Positions 21,845-30,891 of a DNA stretch of 64,000 nucleotides are shown in pieces. Below the pieces are notes generated by a model. It made no database searches, was not told the DNA's origin, and saw only the letters and a list, made by a program, of their open reading frames with translations. The stretch spans positions 6,290 to 70,289 of the forward strand of contig CDMY01000182.1 in NCBI GenBank assembly GCA_001179505.1, given 5' to 3'. Position 1 is the stretch's first letter. Every line of letters starts with the position of its first letter. The position numbers were made by a program, and so were the translations under genes. The DNA is from Vitrella brassicaformis (taxonomy: Eukaryota; Sar; Vitrellaceae).

Positions 21845-22780
21845 TCACTGCACACTGAGAATCTCCAGCTCGTCAGCTGTGAAGTCCCAACTGCCCCCCA
21901 GCACGTAATAGGGGCCACCAAGAACAGAGTGATGATACAGAGCCCCCATATAGCCCTCAGGCATAGGCACACCCCAGCTCACACCGTGGAAGTGGGTGCA
22001 CTCGCGGATGTCATCACGCGACCAACCATTGCCATTGCCCAACCACAAGCCGCCGACAGTCACTCTCGCGTTTCTTCGGGGCACAAACCCCCTCCTAGAC
22101 GCCACCAAGACAATCTTCTGTAAAGGCGACCACTTGGTGGCATTCTCATAGTGGCCCGCCAGGGAGAACAACCACACGTCACTGCCGTATCCGTGCCACC
22201 CCGGCATCATGCCGCTGCCATCGAAGGCGGGCAGCCTGATGCCCTCACTGATGTAGACGCCGAAGACGTACTGGGCGTTGCGGATGACAATCACCAGGTC
22301 GGTCTTGTTCCCAACACGATCCAGCATATCGCCGTATGTTACACCGTTGCGGGAAGCCCTACATGTCACACACACACACACAGAGGACAGACAGCCACTG
22401 CTGATGATTTGGTGCGGGAACCCAAGTGTGCCTTGTCTGTATGTGGGAGTATACGCACCGGTAGAGCATTGTGAGTGCTGTGTCGTTGCCCAGCAGACCA
22501 CGCAGGTTGTCATACTCTGACTGAGACAGCGAGGAGTCCGATGGCGGCCGACTCTCCTGTAGACGACGAACCTGCACACACAAGCAACAGACAGACCGAC
22601 AGACACTGAGTGGAGGGACAGTGCATCTCGACCTGAGCTGGCTGATGGTGCGTGTGTGCGCGTTCGTGTGGTACATACCTGTGTTGTGTTTGTGGGCGAC
22701 ATGAAGGCATCGCTGCCCGTCACACAGAGGGCGAGCGTGACGGCCAAGGCCAGCAGCATCATGCCACGCAGAGCCACCAT
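21845..22780 (-). CDS. Secreted TLDc-domain protein (intact copy)
   Basis: Three exons close in phase to 242 aa: 22679-22780, 22459-22571, 21845-22358. Residues 1-25 are a signal peptide (MMLLALAVTLALCVTGSDAF). A short helix follows (LSQSEYDNLRGLLGNDTALT), then the TLDc domain: LYRASRNGVTYGDMLDRVG, LVIVIRNAQYVFGVYIS, GYGSDVWLFSLAGHYENATK, ARVTVGGLWLGNGNGW and WDFTADELEILSV. TLDc domains in TBC1D24, OXR1 and NCOA7 are linked to oxidative stress protection and V-ATPase binding, but this one appears secreted, so those roles may not apply. It is paralogous to 26052-26990, with the same intron positions and phases (0 and 2). It forms a module with the ankyrin-type gene copy at 23345-25182. Confidence 0.85.
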   Translation of the reverse strand: MVALRGMMLLALAVTLALCVTGSDAFMSPTNTTQVCTTRTRTHAPSASSGRDALSLHSVSVGLSVACVCRFVVYRRVGRHRTPRCLSQSMTTCVVCWATTQHSQCSTGAYTPTYRQGTLGFPHQIISSGCLSSVCVCVTCRASRNGVTYGDMLDRVGNKTDLVIVIRNAQYVFGVYISEGIRLPAFDGSGMMPGWHGYGSDVWLFSLAGHYENATKWSPLQKIVLVASRRGFVPRRNARVTVGGLWLGNGNGWSRDDIRECTHFHGVSWGVPMPEGYMGALYHHSVLGGPYYVLGGSWDFTADELEILSVQ

Positions 22781-23344
22781 TCTGCGCACGTGGAGGGAAC
22801 GAAGGACAGCACGCAGCTAGTCTGTCGTGTGTGGGAGTGGGTGTTGATGGTATCGACGGAACGAGGATGTCCACTCCAAAAACAGAGATCTGGCCGGGAA
22901 ACGGGAAGATATACAGCCAGATCTCTGCCGTGACAAGGGAAACAACTGAAGATGTTTCCTCCCTCTCCTTCTCTCTCCTCTCTCGCTCTCCCCTCTCCCT
23001 CCCCTACTCATCCCTCCTCGCGGTTTTAGGGTAAGCAACCCTGAGCCCCAAACCCTAACGTCTGAGTCGTGCATTCGGTCATCACTGAAGTCATCAGCTG
23101 ACGCGTGAAGAGAGTCCGGCACATCCATTGTCGAGACACACGCACACAACCACACATATCATATCAACGCATCAACACCATATATCAACAGCCGACCAGA
23201 TGACATTACAGAGATAATGCACCTCTCCCTCCATCCCTCCCTCTCGACTGCTGCCAACAGCACATGACAACACTCAGCAGCTCGAAGTGTCCCCCACCCA
23301 CACACCACACACACCGCCCCCTCCCTCCCTCCTCCCTCCTTCTC
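22781..23344. other. Intergenic region, left flank of the duplicated block
   Basis: From about 23132 to 23344 the sequence matches 27593-27801 (GTCGAGACACACGCACACA, CGACTGCTGCCAACAGCACA and so on), the 3' flank of the ankyrin gene. A pair of telomere-like motifs in opposite orientation lies at 23023-23058. Confidence 0.7.
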
Positions 23345-25062
23345 TCAGTTGATGCCGAGTGTCACCCACTTGCCCCGCTCGTCGATGCCGCCCAGCTGCT
23401 GCCACCCACAAAACTGACAGTCGGCATTGCCCAAAGGCTCGCTAAAGCCCTTGTCGATGGCCCCCTCCCCTATGCCGTGTCGGGCCGCCTCGTCCAGCCG
23501 GGCCCTATGCACCACCTCACGCACACCCACACGGCCACGTGTGTGCAGCACCTGTGTGGGCGGCTGTCGGCTCTGATGGCGAAGCATTGCAGCGGCACCC
23601 GCACCGTCACGCCGCCCACATTGGCCGTCCCGCCCACCACCTCCCTGTTGCTGCTGGCATACAACGCCGACTTGACGAAGTGCTCGATAGCCGCACACAC
23701 GGCGGGCCATGTCACTGTCGCGGATGCCGATGTGGGCACTGATGGCCTCGTTGGCGGCGTCTTGGTCGAAGCACATGGCGGCGATCTTCCAGCCGATGGC
23801 CTCTGACTCGTGTGGGCCGTATCCAGCGGGGGCGGGGGACAGATTGGCCGCAGGGGCGTGAGGGGGCTCCAGCAGGTGGGGCAGGAGAGTGGGGAGAGAC
23901 TTCATAAGGAAAGCAGCCAGCGACCGCTGAGGGGCGAGGGCGGCATTGACGGCCGCCATCGCCTCCGTGCGGATGTCGTTGAGCACTCTCATGCACCGGG
24001 GCAGCACCAGCTCGCGCCAACGGCGGTGCCATGCCGTGTCTGTGGGCATCTGGCCGACGTCGGCTCCGCTTCGCAGCAAGGTGCGGATGATGGCCTCGCG
24101 AATGGGAATCTCACTGGTGGCATGGTCCCTGACGTCTTGCTGATTGTTGACGTCTTGCGAGAACTCAATCGATGCATAGAGGTTGCAGGCGGCCAGATGC
24201 AGCGGTGTCCGGTTGGGGTCGCCCGTCGTCTTCCCTCTGTCGATGTCCGCTGCTGCCACATGGCGGCAGAGGTAGTCGGTCACACAGGGAGAGCCGGCAC
24301 CTGCCGCCAGGTACAGAGGCGTCGATTCAGACCCACTCACTGCCGTCAGACTCGCCCCGTTGTCCACCAGCAGGTCCAGTGCGTCCCTCCCTCCCTGCGG
24401 GCTGCACTGTGGATCAGATTGCCGTTCAAGTCTTCTTCGGTTGCAAGTGTGGCGTCTTGCTGGATGAGCCGGCGAACTATCGACAGCAGCCGCTCCTCAT
24501 AGACGGGGGACACCTGGATTCGGTCAAGGATGGGCCGGGGCAGATCCATGACGAAGGAAAGGCCGGGAAAGGACGGCGCACCGCAGCGCCGCGCGCGAAC
24601 AAGACCCTCATTGCGCTCTCATTGCCCCCACGGATTGCTATCCTGATGGGTTCGCTGTCCCCCCAGGTCGGCTCGTTGATGCGGGCGCCTCCGTCGATGA
24701 GGACATTCAAGATGGCCGCCTCGGCCTCAGGCGACGACCAATGAGGCAACGTGAGTACGCAGCGTCGACACGTGCGTCGACCATGGATGATGCCGAAGTC
24801 CACTGTCGGCATAGCGCTGCCATTCCAATTGTCGATAGCAAGCGAGAACAGCAGATACCGCCCTGTACGAACGGGATGCCGAGACCCGCAGTCGCACGCC
24901 TCGCCAGGACCCAGCATCCGCAGCCGGACTTGATGGTTGGGGTCGGCACCATTGTGGATGAGGTCCGTGACCTGCTGCTGGTGGGTGAAGGTCCGACGAA
25001 TAATGCCCTCACTCAGCTGTCGGGTCTGACGACAAAGGGTGCAATGGATGCGGTCATGCGTT

Positions 25063-25100
<38 letters not shown>

Positions 25101-25182
25101 CACCTACCGCATTGCTGGTGCCATCCCTGTGCCTGATGTCGATGTCCTCGAGCCGCAGACAGCCATCCCCACTGGCCGCCAT
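23345..25182 (-). pseudogene. Ankyrin-repeat protein, decayed copy
   Basis: Clear paralogue of the intact gene at 27802-29622, ending in the same FSEPLGNADC(Q/E)F and KWVTLGIN. At least four reading-frame breaks separate it from an intact product: a 1-nt loss in a G-run near 24571 (frame changes after VRRPFP), another shift in the CCCT run at about 24385-24397, a 2-nt loss in a CA run near 23693-23700, and a 1-nt loss near 23554. The last two compensate each other, leaving ~55 residues read in the wrong frame. An 82-nt GT-AG intron (25026-25107) after MAASGDGCLRLEDIDIRHRD...SNA is absent from the other copy. Remaining ankyrin-like pieces include TPLHLAACNLY and STPLYLAAGAG. Transcription is possible, but an intact protein is not. 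Confidence 0.8.
25026..25107 (-). other. Intron present in one ankyrin paralogue only
   Basis: On the minus strand it starts GTAGGTGCACAC, contains CA and GA runs, and ends GTCGTCAG. Flanking exon sequence (AGCAATGCG / ACCCGACAGCTG) is contiguous in the other copy (AGCGATGCGACCCGACGGCTG split at 29530-29545). Confidence 0.75.
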
Positions 25183-25975
25183 CACTCACGCGACCTGCTT
25201 ACACATCACCCGCAAAGAGGCAGATCACACACGGGATGCTTCCTCTCTTTGTGAACCCATTCGCACCTTGTCAGTGAGTGTGTGATTCGCCGTCAGTGAA
25301 GACAACACGCACCGGCCACGGGGAAGATGTCGTGCGAAGCAGACAGAACACCACACAGTGTCGTGCCTGCCCTCCTTCCTCTCTAAGGTGCGCTCGCCTT
25401 GCTCCCTCTCTGCCTCCCCTTCTCGCACCTCTTTCTGCGAGCGGAACAGAGCTAGCGTAGCCAACAGATGATTGGCACCTTCCGCTCTTGAGGTTCAGGT
25501 TAGGGCCGAGGGTTTCGGAGAAGCATGCGCAAGCATCAGAATGGACTCCGACATTGCCCCATTCATTAAATCACTCATGGCTCATCCGCACCTCCAAAAG
25601 GTCCATGTAAGGCATGCAGCTCTCTTGCCGGCCGTCCGGCTGGCTGGCTGGCTCTCATTCAGCACACACACACATTCGCAGAAACACATCAGGGCAGGAT
25701 GACGACATAGTCACACGCATAGAGCCACAGTCACTATTCATTACAGTCAGTCCAGCCAGCGCACACACACTCACTTCAGCAAACAAACACACCAACACAC
25801 ACACACACACACAGGGGCACCAGCAGTGTGCTGACAGATCAGCTGCACTCAGGCGTGGAGGCAGGGAAGCAGACAGACAGACAGACGAGGGCGCAGAGAG
25901 GACGGCACAGATGGAAGGCACCCATTTATGTCAGTACAGTACGATAGAGGTAAAGGCACATATCCCCCTCCTTCC
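25183..25975. other. Intergenic region, right flank of the first duplicated block
   Basis: The part up to about 25290 matches 29640-29740 (CCCATTCGCACCTT(G/A)TCAGTGA), marking the 5' flank shared by the two ankyrin copies. CA repeats follow. A plus-strand frame at 25493-25620 (MDSDIAPFIKSLMAHPHLQK) looks more coding than its surroundings but I cannot extend it. Confidence 0.55.
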
Positions 25976-26055
25976 CTGGCTACGTGCACCTCTAGCTCAT
26001 CCGCCATGAACACGACTGACCCACCCAACACTGCTGCGTCGCCCTCACGGTTCAC
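25976..26055 (-). pseudogene. Orphan TLDc C-terminal fragment
   Basis: On the minus strand this reads NREGDAAVLGGSVVFMADEL then EVHVA, matching the end of the TLDc domain in the adjacent copy (YGSALLGGSEYFKADEIEVL). It lies just 3' of that copy's frame end, in another reading frame, and has no other TLDc part beside it. A partial tandem duplication or an alternative terminal exon would explain it. Confidence 0.6.
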
Positions 26056-26990
26056 ATCAAAAACAGGAATGACGAGAGCCACAGACACACCGACAGGAAG
26101 ACATACGTCCGCCTCGCTGATGATGGCAGCATACTTGACAGCACCTCTATCTCGTCAGCCTTGAAGTACTCCGACCCGCCCAACAAAGCACTGCCATAAC
26201 CATCGTCATCCCTCACTCCCGTGTAGCCCTCAGGCACATAGCCACTGTAGGTGAACTGATAGCAGCTGCGGATGTCGGCAGCAGGAGGGCCATGGATATT
26301 GTCAGAGCCCAAATACAAAAATCCACCGATCGCCACCCTTGCACCTCTCTGATACTTCCTCCCGGTCACCATCACCCACTGATCGTCTCCGTCGATCTCC
26401 ATCTTGGTCGGTAAGGTGAAGTGGCCGGCCAGTGAGAAATACCACACATCACTGTCCTACGAACGGTCGTTGGTCGGGTTGTCGGGCTCCTGGATGTCGG
26501 CACTGATGTACACGCCGAAGGCATACTTGTCCTTCCTGACCACAAACAGGAGAGGTTTGGCGTCGCCCACATTGTCCAGCAGGTCGCTCGCCATAGGTGG
26601 TGCCGTGGACAGACGTTCTGCAACACACACACACACACACACAGACGGAATCTGCCCCATTAGCTGTCACACCATCCCAGCCTGCTGGCATGGTGTGTGT
26701 CTACCGGTAGAGTGAGGTGAGCGGTGTGGTGTCATTCAGCAGGCCGACCAGCGCCTCATACTCTGACGCAGACAGCGACGTGTTGGCAGGAGGGGACACC
26801 TGCAGGAGGCGCAAACGGACCTGAACAGATCCAAGACAGCCATGGACACCAGAGCATTAGATGAGTGGGTGAATAGAACACGGTGTGTGTGTGTGTCACA
26901 TACCTGCTGTGCGGGTCTTGCTTCTGTGCCAACGCAGGTACCCACCACACACAGAATCATCATGATAGCAGCACTCCGCCAAGCAGCCAT
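26052..26990 (-). pseudogene. Secreted TLDc-domain protein, broken copy
   Basis: Exons 26904-26990, 26705-26820 and 26052-26617 match the intact TLDc gene at 21845-22780, with introns at identical positions and phases. The signal peptide (RSAAIMMILCVVGTCVGTEA), helix (SASEYEALVGLLNDTTPLTS) and TLDc pieces (YAFGVYISADIQEP, DSDVWYFSLAGH, ADEIEVL) are all present. Two lesions break it: a +1 shift at about 26586-26594, between HGTTYG and SDLLDNVGDA, and an in-frame TAG at 26457-26459, where the intact copy has the Tyr of GYGSDVW. The 3' end runs past the domain into unrelated residues. Sequence error cannot be excluded for either lesion, but two independent ones make pseudogenisation likely. Confidence 0.75.
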
Positions 26991-27801
26991 CACGTGAATG
27001 GGAACAGAGAGAGAAGAGGACAGAGAGCCTTGCTGGTCAGAGGGAGGACGGGGCAGACAGACGAGAGATGAGGTGAGAGGGACGAGGAAGCTGACAGATT
27101 GCCTAGATCTCGTACGCTGATAGATCTCACCGGGTGCTACAATGAGAATACTGGATCCCGATAATCAATTGGAGATGCCGCAAGCTCTCTCCCCCTCCCC
27201 GTCTGAGCTCGCAAAGTGTATGGTTTTGAGACAAGGGTGCCCTAAAGCGTTTGAGGGCTCCATATGTCTTGGAGTGTGGAAAAACATTGACTCGTAGCGC
27301 AGGCAGAGTCTGTCGGTCTCTCATGAAATGAACTGCGGCAATCGACCAACCCTCAATCATGCGACAAAGATGCCACCACACATTAAATGAACCGTGGAGC
27401 ACACTGACTGCCATGGACGGTGGGTGTTTTGTGTGTGGCGGGTGTAGCTAGTTTGTCTGCTGCTACTTAGGCTGCCTGGGTTGTATATGCAGCAGCAGGG
27501 TGATGCGGATTGCTTCACGGTCGCCTGGTATATGCATGACTTCTGGTGACACAGATACAAATTACATTACATTACCATGCACAGGCGAATTGTCGAGACA
27601 CACGCACACACCCACATATATCATATCAACATATCAACGCCACATATCAACAGTCGACCAGATGACATTCCAAAGATAATGCACCCCTCCATCCCTCCCT
27701 TCGTCCCTCTCGACTGCTGCCAACAGCACATGACAACACTCGGCAGCTCAAAGTGTCCCCCACCCACACCACACACACACCGCCCCCTCCCTCCCTCCCT
27801 C
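26991..27801. other. Intergenic region with dispersed repeat and duplicated flank
   Basis: Holds the second copy of dispersed repeat family 2 (27290-27375) and, from 27593, the 3' flank shared with 23132-23344. No gene supported. Confidence 0.65.
27290..27375. repeat. Dispersed repeat family 2, copy B
   Basis: Second copy of the repeat at 5636-5730, same orientation, 21.6 kb away. Confidence 0.8.
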
Positions 27802-29622
27802 TCAGTTGATGCCGAGTGTCACCCACTTGCCCCCGTCGTCGATGCGGCCTAGCTGCTGCCACCCACCAAACTCACAGTCGGCATTGCCCAAAGGCTCGCT
27901 AAAGCCCTTGTCGATGGCCCTCTCCCCTATGCCGTGTCGGGCCGCCTCGTCCAGCCGGGCCCTCTGCACCACCTCACGCAGACCCACGCGGCCCCGTGTG
28001 TGGACCACCTGGTGTGGGCGGCTGTCGGCCCCGATGGCGAAGCACTGCAGCGGCACCCGCACCGTCACGCCGCCCACATTGGCCGTCCCGCCCACCACCT
28101 CCCTGTTGCTGCTGGCATACAACGCCGACCTGACGAAGTGCTCGACGGCCGCACACACACGGCGGGCCATGTCGCTGTTGCGGATGCCGATGTTGGCAGC
28201 GATGGCCTCGTTGGCGGCGTCTTGATCGAAGCACATGGCGGCGATCTTCCAGCCGATGGCCTCTGACTCGTGTGGGCCGTATCCAGCGGAGGCGGGGAGG
28301 GGGGCGGAGGGTGGATTGGCCACAGGGGTGCCAGGGGGCTGCAGCAGGTGGGGCAGGAGAGTGGGGAGAGACTTCATAAGGAAAGCAGCCAGCGACCGCT
28401 GAGGGGCGAGGGCGGCATTGACGGCAGTCATGGCCCCGGTGTGGATGTCGTTGAGCACTAGTGTGCACTGCGGCAGCACCAGCTGGCGACGATGGCGCTG
28501 CTCTGCGGTGTCTGTGGGGAGGCGGTTGATATCCGCTCCGCTTCGCAGCAAGCTGCGGATGGTGGCCTCGCGAATGGGAATGTACCTGGCGGCTCGGTCC
28601 CTGGGGCCTTGCAAATTGTTGACGTCTTGCGAAAACTCAATCACGCAATCAAGAGTGCTGGCGGCGTCGTAGAGAGCCGTCTCGTTGGGGGCCTTCGGTT
28701 TCCCTCTGTTGATTTCCGCTGCTGGCAGGTGGCGGCCGAGGTAGTCAATCACGCATAGAGAGGTCTTCTGTGCCGCCACGTGCAGAGGCGTCTTTCCACC
28801 CGTTCTATAGTCTCCCAAGCCAGTGTTGGACACTACTGTCATATCCGCGCCGTTTTCCACGAGTAGCTGAAGATAGGAGTCGATGAAGCGCTGCGAGTAG
28901 GGGAAACGCCCGTCGCTGTGTCGCTCGTGGCTGGCCGCCCTGCGGACGAGGTTGTTGCCGGCCCTTGGGTCATCGGTTGCAAGCGTAGGGTCGTGCTGAA
29001 TGATCCGGCGGTATATCGACAGCAGCCGCTGCTCATAGCCGGGGGACACCTGTCGTTGCCTGAAGTAGCTGCTGGGCAGCTCCATGGCGAAGTTATCGCC
29101 AGAGGGAAAGGGACGGCGCACCGCAGCGCCGCGCGCTATCAAGACCTCCATAGCGCTCTCGTTTCCCAAAAGGATTGCCATCCTGATGATGGGTCGGCCG
29201 TCGATCCACTGCGATTCGGTGATGTCGCCGCCTCCGTCGATGAGGGCGTTGATGATGGCCGCCTCGAGCTCAGGCGACGACCAGTGAGGAAGGGCGAGAG
29301 GCCGCCGCCGACCGCTGCTGTCAATCACGTCGATTGTGAGATGGGTGCCGTCGCTGAGATTGTCAATTACGAGCGAGAGCAGCCGATACATCTTACCACC
29401 CTCGCCGATGCCCCGCACCCGAAGGCACGGCCAAGTATTTGGGTCAGCACCATCCCGTAGGAGATCCGCCACCTGCTGTGGATCAGTGAATGTCCGATGA
29501 ACAACGCCGTCAGCCAGCCGTCGGGTCGCATCGCTGGTGCCATCCCGGTGGGCGATTTCGACGTCACCGAGCCGCAGACAGCCATCAGGCAGCTGGCCTT
29601 GCGCACTTGCCGCCATGGCCAT
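27802..29622 (-). CDS. Ankyrin-repeat protein with conserved C-terminal module (intact copy)
   Basis: A single open exon from the ATG at 29620-29622 (MAMAASAQGQLPDGC) to the stop at 27802 gives 606 aa. The frame is also open upstream to about 29718, but that part is CA/GA repeat. Ankyrin-type units: FTDPQQVADLLRDGADPN, LEAAIINALIDGGGDI, NESAMEVLIARGAAV, SYLQLLVENGADMTVV, KTPLHVAAQKTSLCVIDYLG, NETALYDAAST and IRSLLRSGADINRLP. Ankyrin repeats bind other proteins. The C-terminal ~200 residues (HESEAIGWKIAAMCFDQDAA, ASNREVVGGTANVGGVTVRV, EPLGNADCEFGGWQQLG) are conserved between the two copies but match no domain I know. No signal peptide or membrane segment is seen. Unlike its paralogue at 23345-25182 it has no intron after codon ~30. 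Confidence 0.8.
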   Translation of the reverse strand: MAMAASAQGQLPDGCLRLGDVEIAHRDGTSDATRRLADGVVHRTFTDPQQVADLLRDGADPNTWPCLRVRGIGEGGKMYRLLSLVIDNLSDGTHLTIDVIDSSGRRRPLALPHWSSPELEAAIINALIDGGGDITESQWIDGRPIIRMAILLGNESAMEVLIARGAAVRRPFPSGDNFAMELPSSYFRQRQVSPGYEQRLLSIYRRIIQHDPTLATDDPRAGNNLVRRAASHERHSDGRFPYSQRFIDSYLQLLVENGADMTVVSNTGLGDYRTGGKTPLHVAAQKTSLCVIDYLGRHLPAAEINRGKPKAPNETALYDAASTLDCVIEFSQDVNNLQGPRDRAARYIPIREATIRSLLRSGADINRLPTDTAEQRHRRQLVLPQCTLVLNDIHTGAMTAVNAALAPQRSLAAFLMKSLPTLLPHLLQPPGTPVANPPSAPLPASAGYGPHESEAIGWKIAAMCFDQDAANEAIAANIGIRNSDMARRVCAAVEHFVRSALYASSNREVVGGTANVGGVTVRVPLQCFAIGADSRPHQVVHTRGRVGLREVVQRARLDEAARHGIGERAIDKGFSEPLGNADCEFGGWQQLGRIDDGGKWVTLGIN

Positions 29623-30891
29623 CACTAATGCGACCTGCTTACACACACCACACACAGACAGCAGAAGATGGGGCAGATGCCTCTCTCTCTCTCTGTGTGT
29701 GTGTGGACCCATTCGCACCTTATCAGTGAGTGTGATGCCTCAGTCAACGGCTAACGGACCAAGATCAGCGAAGAAGGACTGGATGAAGAGCGCAGGCAAA
29801 TGGGAAAAGCGCAGCGTTTGTTGAACAATTATGTCAGCAACTCTATGATGAGACGTAGTAGAGGTTCCACAAGAAGGAGTAAGGAATCTACAAAATACAC
29901 TGTTGCACGTCCACCATAGTTTTATCCTGGTGAAGGGAGGGGAGGGGAGAGGATATTCGGCTCTCAATCTCTCCTCCCTCTCTCCTTTGCTTAGGGTCCA
30001 GGGTTTTCATGAAACGTTTGATTTTGCAGTTCCCCTTTTGCATTGCTTGTCTCTTGCAGATGTGTCATTGTGATTGAGTGGCACATCGGGTGGACAATCT
30101 TCTACGCTCTCCATTGGACAGCGATAGCAAATCGGATGCTTCTCACTGAAGGAGCACATCAGTGAGAATCCGAAAAGCTACAGAATGCATCAAAGTGCTC
30201 TGTTGCGAATGCATCCATGGAGTTAACCAATCGCTGCCATACTGCTTGTGTCTGTCATCACACACACGAACACACACGCGTGCACAGAGACACCAATAGT
30301 CAGAAAGAGTGAGTCGACCTGCCAGCCACGCACGCCTCTAAATACTCAAATCATTCAGTCATGCAGGCCTGCATTCCGGAATGCTAAGTATGTGTGTGTG
30401 GGGGTGGACCGAACCCATCAACAAACCAACCGACCAACCGACCAATAAGACACCAACCAACACAGAAAAACCACCTGGTATGTCCCGACGCGTGGTATAA
30501 GATGGTGAGAGGTATGTGGATGTGTGTGTGCATGTGTTAACCAACCCAGCAAGCTAGCCAATCCCTCTTCCTCCCTCCTCCCTTGGCTCTTCTACGTACT
30601 TGTGTACGTATGTACGCTTGAGCTGCGTCCATCCCGCATCCACCGTCCGTCAAAAATAGCTGTAGCTGTGTGTGTGTGTGTGTGTGTCTGTCTGCCAAGG
30701 TCGGTACGGTTGAAATCCCTGTAGTAGATGACGCTAGCCAGATGAGATAGATGCCTGAGCTGACTGCAGGCAGTAGCTACTGGACTGGATGTACCCTTTA
30801 CGCACTACATGTCTCTCTCTCAATCCATCCGTCAATCCATCGATCGAGATCGATCGATTGCTGGATACCCCTCACTCACTGACGCACTCAT
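29623..30891. other. Intergenic stretch
   Basis: No gene supported. The first ~120 bp match the right flank of the other ankyrin copy. GT runs occur near 30668-30690. Confidence 0.6.

Noticed and set aside
21068-22123. 351-codon plus-strand frame
   Set aside because: Overlaps the 5' end of one minus-strand gene and the 3' end of the TLDc gene, with CA-repeat-derived His/Thr/Arg-rich composition between them.
27934-28266. Second-frame protein over the ankyrin C-terminus
   Set aside because: Alternate frame of a conserved gene; the same shadow exists in both copies and only the minus-strand main frame keeps conserved residues.
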